Below, piece after piece: positions 6,728-14,434 of a stretch of DNA of 22,164 bases (position 1 is the first letter of the stretch; each line of letters starts with the position of its first letter). This DNA is from JBFAPK01 sp040676675 (lineage in GTDB: Bacteria > Actinomycetota > Actinomycetes > Mycobacteriales > Micromonosporaceae). The stretch covers positions 1 through 22,164 of the forward strand of contig NZ_JBFAPK010000066.1 in assembly GCF_040676675.1 (NCBI RefSeq). The letters run 5' to 3'. The position numbers and the translations under genes are program-made. Under the pieces are notes generated by a model. The model was not told the DNA's origin. It worked only from the letters and a program-made list of their open reading frames with translations, and searched no databases.

Positions 6728-7570
6728 TCACTGGTTCGGCATCTGCTGCTGCGGCTGGAGCTCGCGCGGCGCGTTGCCGGTCGCGGTGATGCCCTCGGCG
6801 CAGCTGATGGTCGGGCCCTCGACCGAGGCGTTGACCCGCAGGTCCTTGATGAACTCGTCGATGCGCGAGTCGTCCGCGTTGTCGACCTTGAGCTGGTAGC
6901 CCCAGGCCTGGAGCGAGATCGGCTTGTCGAGCCCCTCGAACGGGCTCATCATCATCTTTTCCTTGCCGCGGACCTTCTCGGCGAGCTTGCTGACCTGGTC
7001 GGCCGGCAGGTTCGGCTGGTACGTGATCCAGACGGCGCCGTGCTCCAGGCTGTGTACCGCGTGCTCGTTGGCGATCGGCGCGTCGTAGACGTCGCCCATG
7101 CAGTTCTGCCAGGCGGCGTTGTGCGGCCCGGCCACCGGCGGGAGGATGTCGTACTTGATCGAGCCGGTCTGGTGCTGGGCCGGCTTGACCAGGTTCGGGT
7201 CCTTCTTGCGGTAGTTGACGATGCCGCTGATGCCGTCGGCCTTGTCCTCCCAGGACTTGGCGCCCTGGATCACCGCGTAGGCGCCGTAGCCGATGATGCC
7301 GACCGCGATCACGCCGACCAGCGCGACGAGGCCGATGGCGCCCCAGGGGCGACCGGAGGTGACCTTGACCGGAGTGATCGGCTTGCGCGGGCCCTTGCCG
7401 CCGCCGGCCCCGCCGGGCCGCCCGCCGGCGCCCGCCGGCCGCTTGGCGCCGGTGCCCTGCTTGCCGCCCGTGCCACCCGAAGCGGGCTTGCCGCCGGCCG
7501 GCGGTTTCTTGCCGCTCGTGCTCACCACGGACGGTTTCCGCTGCTCGCCACTCGGGGTGCTGATACTCAT
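6728..7570 (-). CDS. DUF3105 single-pass membrane protein
   Basis: The 280-residue protein has a basic Gly/Pro/Lys-rich cytoplasmic tail (1-75), one membrane helix (about 77-101) and an extracytoplasmic DUF3105 domain. The family signature is clear: PPVAGPHNAAW (His150), Cys157, then NEHAVHSLEHGAVWITY (His170, His173, Glu176, His177), plus a late Cys257. The conserved His/Cys/Glu set resembles a metal or redox site, but no function is established for the family to my knowledge. The ATG at 7570 is preceded by GAGG at about 5-nt spacing. It heads an operon with the DUF305 gene and is divergent from argS across 96 bp. Confidence 0.9.
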   Translation of the reverse strand: MSISTPSGEQRKPSVVSTSGKKPPAGGKPASGGTGGKQGTGAKRPAGAGGRPGGAGGGKGPRKPITPVKVTSGRPWGAIGLVALVGVIAVGIIGYGAYAVIQGAKSWEDKADGISGIVNYRKKDPNLVKPAQHQTGSIKYDILPPVAGPHNAAWQNCMGDVYDAPIANEHAVHSLEHGAVWITYQPNLPADQVSKLAEKVRGKEKMMMSPFEGLDKPISLQAWGYQLKVDNADDSRIDEFIKDLRVNASVEGPTISCAEGITATGNAPRELQPQQQMPNQ

Positions 7571-7666
7571 CGTGCCTCGTCAGGTCGATCGGTCAGGGAG
7601 TGGCGGGCCGCTCAACGGACCGGGTCGCCGCCGGGTGACCGAGTCTACCCCCGGTAACATGTTTCG
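7571..7666. promoter_or_regulatory. Divergent promoter region DUF3105 / argS
   Basis: On the plus strand TAACAT (7655-7660) lies 6 bp before the GTG at 7667, which would make argS mRNA leaderless. On the minus strand TAGACT (complement of 7642-7647) is a candidate -10 for the DUF3105 operon. No convincing -35 boxes are visible. The mini reading frame ATG TTT CGG TGA (7659-7670) overlaps the argS start; see findings. Confidence 0.45.
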
Positions 7667-9331
7667 GTGACTCCCGCCAAACTCGCTGAGGTCGTTCTCG
7701 CCGCCGCCCACGCCGTATTCGCGCAGCGTGGGCTGGATCACACCCTGCTGCCGGAGACGACCACGGTCGAGCGACCCCGCAACCCGGAGCACGGCGACTA
7801 CGCCTCGACCCTGGCCCTCCAGCTGGCCAAGCGGGCCGGCGTGCCGCCGCGCGAGCTCGCCGCCGGCCTCGCCGAGCAGCTCGGCCGCGCCCCCGGCGTC
7901 AAGTCCGTGGAGATCGCCGGCCCCGGGTTCCTGAACATCCGCCTGGACGCGGCCGCCGCCGGTCAGCTCGCCCTCGCCGTGGTCCAGGCCGGCCCGGAGT
8001 ACGGCCGCAACGACCGGCTCGCCGGTGAGCGGCTCAACCTCGAATTCGTCTCGGCCAACCCGACCGGCCCGGTGCACATCGGCGGCGTCCGCTGGGCCGC
8101 CGTCGGCGACGCGCTGGCCCGGCTGCTCCGGTTCAGCGGCGCCGAGGTGGGCACCGAGTACTACTTCAACGACGCCGGCTCGCAGATCGACCGGTTCGCC
8201 CGGTCGCTGCTCGCCGCCGCCAGGGGCGAGCCGGCGCCGGAGGACGGCTACGGCGGCCAGTACATCGCGGAGATCGCCGAGCAGGTCCGCGCGGGCCACC
8301 CCGAGGTGCTCGACCTCGCCGCCGAGCAGGCACAGGAGGTCTTCCGGGTCGAGGGCGTGCAGCTGATGTTCGCCGAGATCCGCTCCTCGCTGGCGGAGTT
8401 CGGGGTCCACTTCGACACGTACTTCAACGAGAAGGACCTGCACGAGCGCGGCGAGCTGGAGCTGGCGCTGCAACGGCTGCGCGCCCAGGGCCACATCTAC
8501 GAGGCGGACGGCGCGACCTGGCTGCGCACCACCGACTTCGGCGACGACAAGGACCGGGTGCTGCGCAAGTCCAACGGCGAATGGACCTACTTCGCCGCCG
8601 ACTGCGCGTACTACCTGGACAAGCGCGAACGGGGCTTCGACCGCGCCGTGATCATGCTGGGCGCCGACCACCACGGCTACATCGGCCGGATGCGCGCCAT
8701 GGTGGCCTGCTTCGGCGACGACCCGAACCGCAACCTGGAGATCCTGATCGGGCAGCTGGTCAACCTGGTCCGCGAGGGCCAGCCGGTGCGGATGTCCAAG
8801 CGCGCCGGCACGGTGGTGACGCTGGAGGACCTGGTCGACGCGATCGGGGTGGACGCGGCCCGGTACGCGCTGGCGCGGTACTCCAGCGACTCGCCGATCG
8901 ACATCGACGTGGAGCTCTGGACCAGCGCCAAGAACGAGAACCCGGTCTACTACGTGCAGTACGTCGCCGCCCGTACCGCCAGCGTCGGGCGCAACGCCGC
9001 CGAGCTGGGGCTCGACCGGGGCGACGCGGCGGCGTTCCGCCCCGAGCTGCTCGACCACGAGAAGGAACACGAGCTGCTCAAGGAGCTGGGCGAGTTCCCG
9101 GCCACCGTCGCCTCGGCCGCGGAGCTGCGCGAGCCGCACCGGGTGGCCCGCTACCTGGAGGAGCTGGCCAAGACGTACCACCGGTTCTACGACAGCTGCC
9201 GGATCCTGCCGCGCGGCGACGAGGAGGCCGGCGACCTGCACCGGGCCCGGCTCTGGCTCAACGACGCCACCCGTACGGTGATCGCCAACGGTCTCGGCCT
9301 GCTCGGGGTCTCCGCCCCGGAGAGGATGTAA
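7667..9331 (+). CDS. argS: Arginyl-tRNA synthetase
   Basis: The 554-residue class I synthetase attaches arginine to tRNA-Arg using ATP in the cytoplasm. The N-terminal additional domain (about 1-110) recognises the tRNA D-loop and contains NPEHGDYAS. The HIGH-type signature reads SANPTGPVHIGG (HIGG at 137-140), and the KMSKS-type loop is RMSKRAGTV (about 375-383), as in many bacterial ArgRS. The C-terminal anticodon-binding domain includes YHRFYDSCRI. Length matches the family. The GTG at 7667 is chosen because the family N terminus begins there and a -10 box is immediately upstream. lysA starts 3 bp after the stop, so argS, lysA and hom are one transcription unit. Confidence 0.97.
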   Translation: MTPAKLAEVVLAAAHAVFAQRGLDHTLLPETTTVERPRNPEHGDYASTLALQLAKRAGVPPRELAAGLAEQLGRAPGVKSVEIAGPGFLNIRLDAAAAGQLALAVVQAGPEYGRNDRLAGERLNLEFVSANPTGPVHIGGVRWAAVGDALARLLRFSGAEVGTEYYFNDAGSQIDRFARSLLAAARGEPAPEDGYGGQYIAEIAEQVRAGHPEVLDLAAEQAQEVFRVEGVQLMFAEIRSSLAEFGVHFDTYFNEKDLHERGELELALQRLRAQGHIYEADGATWLRTTDFGDDKDRVLRKSNGEWTYFAADCAYYLDKRERGFDRAVIMLGADHHGYIGRMRAMVACFGDDPNRNLEILIGQLVNLVREGQPVRMSKRAGTVVTLEDLVDAIGVDAARYALARYSSDSPIDIDVELWTSAKNENPVYYVQYVAARTASVGRNAAELGLDRGDAAAFRPELLDHEKEHELLKELGEFPATVASAAELREPHRVARYLEELAKTYHRFYDSCRILPRGDEEAGDLHRARLWLNDATRTVIANGLGLLGVSAPERM

Positions 9332-9333
9332 TC

Positions 9334-10719
9334 GTGCGAGCGCACGAAGCGGGGGCACTGCACGGCGAGCTCGGTGGGCGCGGGCCGGCGTGGCTGCGTA
9401 CCCCGGAGGACGTCAACGCCCTGGTACCGCAGCTCTGGCCGCGCAACGTGGAGCGGGGCCCCGACGGCGCCCTGGTCGTCGCGGGCCTCGACGTCCGCGA
9501 CCTGGTCGAGCGGTTCGGCACGCCGGTGTACGTGCTCGACGAGGACGACCTGCGGTCCCGCTGCCGCGACTTCCGGGCCGCCTTCCCGGACGAGGAGATC
9601 TACTACGCGGGCAAGGCGTTCATCTGCCGCGCCGTGGTGCGGATCATCGCCGAGGAGGGGCTCCACCTCGACGTCTGCTCGGGCGGGGAGCTGGCCGTGG
9701 CGCTGGCGGCCGGGATGCCGCCGGAGCGGATCGGCTTCCACGGCAACAACAAGTCGACGGCGGAGCTGGTCCGGGCGGTCGAGGTCGGGGTCGGCCGGAT
9801 CATCGTCGACTCGTTCGACGAGATCGACCGGCTCACCGTCCTGGCCCGCGAGCGGGGGGTACGCCCCCGGGTGCTGATCCGGGTGACGGTCGGCGTGGAG
9901 GCGCACACCCACGAGTTCATCGCCACCGCCCACGAGGACCAGAAGTTCGGGTTCTCGCTCGCCGGCGGCAAGGCGTTCGAGGCGGCGGCCCGGATTATCG
10001 ACGAGGGCGTGCTGGAGCTGCGCGGGCTGCACTCGCACATCGGCTCCCAGATCTTCGACACCAGCGGCTTCGAGGTCTCCGCCCGCCGGGTGCTGGCCCT
10101 GCAGGCGCAGATCCGCGACGCGCGCGGGGTCGAACTGCCCGAGCTGGACCTCGGCGGCGGCTTCGGCATCGCGTACACCACGCAGGACGACCCGGCGCCG
10201 CCGCACGACCTGTCGAAGCGGCTCCACAAGATCGTCGAGGGGGAGTGCGAGGGGCTGCGGCTGGACGTGCCGCGGCTCTCGATCGAGCCCGGCCGGGCGA
10301 TCGTCGGTCCCGCGGTCTTCACCCTGTACGAGATCGGCACCGTCAAGGACGTCGACGGCATCCGGACCTACGTGAGCGTCGACGGCGGCATGAGCGACAA
10401 CATCCGTACCGCGCTCTACGGGGCGTCGTACTCGGCCACCGTCGCCTCTCGCGCCTCCGGCGCCGAGCCCATCCTTGCCCGGGTGGTGGGAAAGCATTGT
10501 GAATCCGGGGATGTCGTAGTGAAGGATGAATTCCTGCCCGCCGACGTGCAGCCCGGAGATCTTCTCGCCGTCCCCGGTACCGGCGCCTACTGCCGGAGCA
10601 TGGCCAGCAACTACAACCATGTGCCGAGGCCGCCGGTCGTGGCGGTCCGCGCCGGTCAGGCGCGCGTGATCGTCCGGCGGGAGACCGAAGACGATCTGCT
10701 GGCATTGGATGTGGGATGA
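9334..10719 (+). CDS. lysA: Diaminopimelate decarboxylase
   Basis: The 461-residue PLP enzyme converts meso-diaminopimelate to L-lysine, the last step of lysine synthesis. Lys94 in YYAGKAF is the PLP Schiff-base lysine. HSHIGSQ, the glycine-rich phosphate-binding GGGFGI, EPGRAIVGP, and the active-site CESGD and YN follow in the family order. The GTG at 9334 has AGAGG about 8 bases upstream and follows the argS stop by two bases. The open frame extends much further upstream, but that part lies across argS in another frame. The stop overlaps the start of hom (ATGA), indicating coupling. Confidence 0.96.
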   Translation: MRAHEAGALHGELGGRGPAWLRTPEDVNALVPQLWPRNVERGPDGALVVAGLDVRDLVERFGTPVYVLDEDDLRSRCRDFRAAFPDEEIYYAGKAFICRAVVRIIAEEGLHLDVCSGGELAVALAAGMPPERIGFHGNNKSTAELVRAVEVGVGRIIVDSFDEIDRLTVLARERGVRPRVLIRVTVGVEAHTHEFIATAHEDQKFGFSLAGGKAFEAAARIIDEGVLELRGLHSHIGSQIFDTSGFEVSARRVLALQAQIRDARGVELPELDLGGGFGIAYTTQDDPAPPHDLSKRLHKIVEGECEGLRLDVPRLSIEPGRAIVGPAVFTLYEIGTVKDVDGIRTYVSVDGGMSDNIRTALYGASYSATVASRASGAEPILARVVGKHCESGDVVVKDEFLPADVQPGDLLAVPGTGAYCRSMASNYNHVPRPPVVAVRAGQARVIVRRETEDDLLALDVG

Positions 10720-12056
10720 CGAAGCCGGTGCGCTTGGCGCTGCTGGGGTGTGGCACGGTCGGGACAGCGGTGGTCCGCCTGCTGCACGAGCAGGCGGACG
10801 ACCTGGCCGCCCGGGTGGGCGCCCCGCTGGAGCTGGCCGGCATCGCGGTACGCCGGCTGGGCCGGGACCGGGGTCCGCTGCCGGTCGACCCGGCGATCTT
10901 CACCACCGACGCGCTCGGCCTGATCAAGCGCGACGACGTCGACGTGGTCGTCGAGGTGGTCGGCGGCATCGAGCCGGCCCGGAGCTGGCTGGTCGAGGCG
11001 CTGCGGGCGGGCAAGAGCGTGGTCACCGCCAACAAGGCGCTGCTCGCCGAGGACGGCGGCGCGCTGCACGACGCGGCGGCCGAGGGCGGCGCGGACCTCT
11101 ACTACGAGGCCTCGGTGGCGGGGGCCATCCCGCTGCTGCGCCCGCTGCGCGACTCGCTGCACGGCGACACGATCAACCAGGTCACCGGCATCGTCAACGG
11201 CACGACGAACTTCATCCTCTCCGCCATGGACGCCTCCGGCGCCGGCTTCGCCGAGGCGCTGGAGGAGGCGACCGAACTCGGGTACGCCGAGGCCGACCCC
11301 ACCGCCGACGTGGAGGGCTTCGACGCGGCGGCGAAGGCCGCGATCCTCGCCTCGCTGGCGTTCCACACCCGGGTCAGCGCCGCGGACGTGCACCGCGAGG
11401 GGATCACCGAGGTGACCGCCGCCGACGTGGCCAGCGCCAAGGCCATGGGCTGCACCATCAAGCTGCTCTGCATCGCGTCGCGCGGCCCGGACGCCCACGG
11501 CGTCGACTCCGTCAGCGTCCGGGTCCACCCGGCGATGATCCCGGTCTCGCACCCGCTGGCCAGCGTCGGCGACGCCTTCAACGCGGTCTTCGTGGAGGCA
11601 TCCGCCGCCGGTCAGCTCATGTTCTACGGCCGCGGCGCGGGCGGCGCCCCGACCGCCAGCGCCGTCCTCGGCGACATCGTGGCGGTGGCCCGCAACCGGC
11701 TCGCCGGGGTACGCGCCGCGAGCGAGTCGGCCTACGCCATGCTGCCGATCCGGCCGATGGGTGAGGCGGTCACCCGCTACCACATCAGCCTCGACGTCGC
11801 CGACCGGGCGGGCGTACTGGCCACGGTGGCGGGGGTCTTCGCCCGGCACGACGTGTCGATCTCGACCGTCCGGCAGGTGCCGGCGGCCGGTGGCGCGCCG
11901 ACCGCCGACCCGGGCGGCCGGGGTGTGGACGCGGTGCTGGTCATCGTGACGCACGCCGCCACGGACGCGGCCCTGGCCGCCACCGTGGAGGAGCTGCGCG
12001 GCCTCGACATCGTCCGGTCGATCGCGAGCGTGCTGCGGGTCGAGGGCGGCCTGTAG
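10716..12056 (+). CDS. hom: Homoserine dehydrogenase
   Basis: The 446-residue enzyme reduces aspartate semialdehyde to homoserine with NAD(P)H, a step shared by threonine and methionine synthesis. The N-terminal Rossmann motif is LLGCGTVG (about 9-16), ANKALLA is near residue 110, and the catalytic region GYAEADPTADVEGFDAAAK has Lys207 in the expected place. GIVNGTTNFIL is also conserved. A C-terminal ACT domain (from about 355, YHISLDVADRAGVLATVAGV) is the usual site of threonine feedback control. The ATG overlaps the lysA stop by four bases. A 218-bp gap separates it from thrC. Confidence 0.97.
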   Translation: MTKPVRLALLGCGTVGTAVVRLLHEQADDLAARVGAPLELAGIAVRRLGRDRGPLPVDPAIFTTDALGLIKRDDVDVVVEVVGGIEPARSWLVEALRAGKSVVTANKALLAEDGGALHDAAAEGGADLYYEASVAGAIPLLRPLRDSLHGDTINQVTGIVNGTTNFILSAMDASGAGFAEALEEATELGYAEADPTADVEGFDAAAKAAILASLAFHTRVSAADVHREGITEVTAADVASAKAMGCTIKLLCIASRGPDAHGVDSVSVRVHPAMIPVSHPLASVGDAFNAVFVEASAAGQLMFYGRGAGGAPTASAVLGDIVAVARNRLAGVRAASESAYAMLPIRPMGEAVTRYHISLDVADRAGVLATVAGVFARHDVSISTVRQVPAAGGAPTADPGGRGVDAVLVIVTHAATDAALAATVEELRGLDIVRSIASVLRVEGGL

Positions 12057-12186
12057 GACGCCGCCCGCCGGACGGGCCGCCGCCGACGGGCGGGGACCTA
12101 CCGCCGCCGGCCGGGGATGCACCGCCGACGAGCCGGTCGGCGTCCCGCCAGATGGGTGCCGGGGGGTCCGCGCGCGGCCCGCCGTA

Positions 12187-12224
12187 CCCGCTGCGTCACC
12201 CTGGGCGCCGCAGCGGGACATACT
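12187..12224 (+). promoter_or_regulatory. Hairpin and possible thrC promoter in the hom-thrC gap
   Basis: cccgctgcg (12187-12195) and cgcagcggg (12209-12217) form a perfect 9-bp stem with a 13-base loop. CATACT (12219-12224) directly after it is a candidate -10 box for a separate thrC transcript. The hairpin could be the hom terminator or part of a regulatory leader. A shorter stem, gccgac/gtcggc, lies further upstream near 12125-12143. No threonine-rich leader peptide is visible in 12057-12274. Confidence 0.35.
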
Positions 12225-12274
12225 GGCGCTGGTCGGTGCCGCCGGAACAGACCACGGGGCACGAGGAGGGTGAC

Positions 12275-13324
12275 ATGTGGCGCGGTTTGATCGAGGCGTA
12301 CCGGGACCGGTTGCCGGTCGGTGACGCCACCCCGGTGATCACCCTGCACGAGGGGAACACCCCGCTGCTGCCGGCGCCGGTGCTCTCCGCCCGGTTCGGC
12401 TGCGACGTCTACCTCAAGGTCGAGGGGGCCAACCCGACCGGCTCGTTCAAGGACCGCGGGATGACGCTCGCCGTCTCCAAGGCGGTCGAGGCCGGCAACA
12501 AGGCGATCATCTGCGCCTCCACCGGCAACACCAGCGCCTCGGCCGCCGCGTACGCGGCCCGCGCCGGCATCACCTGCGCGGTGCTCGTACCGCAGGGCAA
12601 GATCGCGCTCGGCAAGCTGGCCCAGGCGCTGGTGCACGGTGCGAAGCTGCTCCAGGTCAACGGCAACTTCGACGACTGCCTCGCGCTCGCCTCCAAGCTC
12701 TCCCAGGACTACCCGGTGGCCCTGGTCAACTCCGTGAACGTCGACCGGCTGCACGGGCAGAAGACCGCCGCGTTCGAGATCGTCGAGGCGCTCGGCGACG
12801 CGCCCGACATCCACTGCCTGCCGGTCGGCAACGCCGGCAACATCAGCGCCTACTGGCTGGGCTACCAGGAGGAGACGGAGGCGGGCAACGCCACCCGACG
12901 CCCCAAGATGTTCGGCTTCCAGGCGGCCGGCGCCGCGCCGATCGTCACCGGCAAGGTGGTGGAGGAGCCGTCGACGATCGCCACCGCCATCCGGATCGGC
13001 AACCCGGCGAGCTGGACCAGGGCCCTGGACGCCCGCGACGCGTCCGGCGGTCTGATCGCGGCGGTGACCGACCGGGAGATCCTGGCCGCGTACCGGATGC
13101 TGGCCCGCGAGGTCGGGGTCTTCGTGGAGCTGGGGAGCGCGGCCAGCGTGGCCGGGCTGCGGCAGCAGGCGGAGGCGGGGCTGGTGCCGCGCGGCTCGAC
13201 CGTGGTCTGCACGGTGACCGGGCACGGCCTCAAGGACCCGGAGTGGGCCATCTCCACCGCCCCGGTACCGACCACCATCGGCAACGACGTGCTCGCCGCC
13301 GCCCAGGCCCTCAACCTCGGCTGA
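12275..13324 (+). CDS. thrC: Threonine synthase
   Basis: The 349-residue PLP enzyme converts O-phosphohomoserine to threonine. Lys59 in GSFKDRGM is the PLP lysine. ASTGNTSASAAAYAARAG binds substrate phosphate, PVGNAGNISAYW follows near residue 190, and TGHGLKDPEWA is at the C terminus. The compact size is typical of the short actinobacterial/archaeal-type enzyme. The ATG at 12275 follows GAGGAGGG at 4-nt spacing and matches the family N terminus (WRGLIEAYRDRLP). The frame stays open upstream without support. Homoserine kinase (thrB), which often follows in relatives, is absent; a metal transporter operon on the other strand is there instead. Confidence 0.97.
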   Translation: MWRGLIEAYRDRLPVGDATPVITLHEGNTPLLPAPVLSARFGCDVYLKVEGANPTGSFKDRGMTLAVSKAVEAGNKAIICASTGNTSASAAAYAARAGITCAVLVPQGKIALGKLAQALVHGAKLLQVNGNFDDCLALASKLSQDYPVALVNSVNVDRLHGQKTAAFEIVEALGDAPDIHCLPVGNAGNISAYWLGYQEETEAGNATRRPKMFGFQAAGAAPIVTGKVVEEPSTIATAIRIGNPASWTRALDARDASGGLIAAVTDREILAAYRMLAREVGVFVELGSAASVAGLRQQAEAGLVPRGSTVVCTVTGHGLKDPEWAISTAPVPTTIGNDVLAAAQALNLG

Positions 13325-13329
13325 GCCCG

Positions 13330-13355
13330 CCCCACCCCTACCCCACCCCTACCCC
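13330..13355 (-). repeat. C4-run cluster (G-quadruplex-prone on minus strand)
   Basis: Five runs of cccc at 13330, 13335, 13341, 13346 and 13352 are separated by one or two bases, just after the thrC stop. The minus strand therefore has five G4 runs in 26 bases, a strong quadruplex-forming pattern in the 3' end of the metal-transporter transcript. C-rich sequence continues to the repeat at 13377. Confidence 0.6.
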
Positions 13356-13376
13356 GCCCTGCCCCCGCTCCCGCCC

Positions 13377-13440
13377 CGTCGATCTAGGGCAAATCGTCGT
13401 TAGTTGATCTCCAATCACGCGGATTTGCCCTAGATCGACG
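13377..13440 (+). repeat. 64-bp palindromic repeat, copy 1
   Basis: The left arm cgtcgatctagggcaaatc (13377-13395) and its exact complement (13422-13440) flank a 26-base centre containing ttgatctccaatcac. A second copy in the same orientation lies at 17104-17167. Sixty of 64 positions agree, with 23 of 26 conserved even in the centre. The minus-strand reading through copy 1 encodes the last residues and TAG stop of the terminal permease gene. It may also terminate thrC. It is a dispersed palindromic element; no transposase or target-site duplication is visible. Confidence 0.9.
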
Positions 13441-14259
13441 AAATGAGGTCGGCCGGGCCAGTACGCCGTGCCGCGGCGCGGCGAGCAGCGACCCGCCCAA
13501 CACCCCGGTGGCGACCAGCGAGATGGTGGCGCCGGCCGCCAGGTCGTACCGGCTGCTCAACGCCAGCCCCGCGACCGAGCTGGCGACCCCGAACGCGACC
13601 GCGAGCCCGGTGGTCGGGCCGGGCCGGTCGGTCCAGAGGCGGGCGGCCGAGGCCGGCGCCACCAGCAGGGCCAGCGCCAGGATCGTGCCGACCGCCGGTA
13701 TCACCACCACGACCACCGCCTCGACCAGCAGCAACAGCAGCAGGTCGAGCAGGCGCGTGCGGTAGCCGGCCGCCCGCGCGCCGTCCGGGTCGAAGCCGGC
13801 GAAGCGCAGCTCCTTGCCGGCGGCGAAGAGGACGGCGAGCACCACCACGCAGACCGCCGCCCCGGTGACCAGGTCGGCGTCCGAGACGGTGAGGATCGCG
13901 CCGACCAGGTACGCGGAGAGGTTGCGGGTGAACCCCTGCTGGGCGGCGGCGAGCGCGACCCCGAGGGCGAAGCCGGCCGAGAGCAGCACCCCGGTCGCGG
14001 TGGTGAGGTCCTGGCCCCGCCGACGCCCGAGCGCCACGACGGCGAGCGTGACCAGCAGGCCGACCAGTGCCCCGCCGAGGTAGATGTTGATCCCGACCAC
14101 CGCGGCGGCCACCACGCCCGGGAAGGTCGCGTGGGTCATCGTCATGGTGAAGAAGGCGAGCCGGCGCAGCACGATCTGCACCCCGATCGCCCCGGCCAGC
14201 GTCCCGACGACGACGGACTCGACCATCGCCCGGTCGGTCGCGTCCCGCAGCCAGCTCAT
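13384..14259 (-). CDS. Metal (Zn/Mn) ABC transporter permease, second subunit
   Basis: This is a 291-residue ABC-3 family membrane protein with about eight to nine hydrophobic segments. MVESVVVGTLAGAIGVQIVL begins the fold, and the family motif TMTHATFPGVVAAAVVGINI (about 45-65) is the cytoplasmic coupling region. The ATG at 14259 overlaps the upstream permease stop by four bases (ATGA); a GTG/ATG a few codons earlier is less likely. It pairs with the upstream permease to form a heterodimeric channel for the zinc/manganese importer. The C-terminal residues from about 275 (SRANPRDWRSTNDDLP) and the stop codon are encoded by the palindromic repeat at 13377-13440, so the native end has been replaced. 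This follows the last membrane segment, so activity may be kept. Confidence 0.88.
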   Translation of the reverse strand: MSWLRDATDRAMVESVVVGTLAGAIGVQIVLRRLAFFTMTMTHATFPGVVAAAVVGINIYLGGALVGLLVTLAVVALGRRRGQDLTTATGVLLSAGFALGVALAAAQQGFTRNLSAYLVGAILTVSDADLVTGAAVCVVVLAVLFAAGKELRFAGFDPDGARAAGYRTRLLDLLLLLLVEAVVVVVIPAVGTILALALLVAPASAARLWTDRPGPTTGLAVAFGVASSVAGLALSSRYDLAAGATISLVATGVLGGSLLAAPRHGVLARPTSFRRSRANPRDWRSTNDDLP

Positions 14260-14434
14260 GCCGCCGCCCGTCGGCACCGATCGCGGGCGGTGGCGCCGAG
14301 CCTTCGCCGCCAGCTCATGCCGCCACCCCGGTCCCGACGACGGTACCGATCGCGGGCGGTGGCGCCGAGCCTTCGCCGCCAGCTCATGCCGCCACCCTGG
14401 TCCCGGCGGCGGTCCCGGCGGCGGTCCCGGCGGC
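14251..14434 (-). repeat. 69-bp tandem duplication plus 12-bp triplets at the permease junction
   Basis: A 53-bp block (14276-14328) recurs exactly at 14345-14397, period 69 bp. Its shared core ccagctcatgccgcc also occurs a third time at 14251-14265, the true gene junction. Next to it ggtcccggcggc repeats three times (14399-14434). The core includes the start codon and following codons of the downstream permease, so the junction itself was duplicated. The repeats are translated in the upstream permease as an Arg-rich tail. Confidence 0.9.

Noticed and set aside
8581..9333. Upstream extension of lysA across argS
   Set aside because: Arg-rich out-of-frame reading of argS; the lysA family start and ribosome-binding site fit 9334.
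7580..9358. Long minus-strand open frame opposite argS
   Set aside because: Shadow frame with no recognisable domain; argS on the plus strand has all family motifs.
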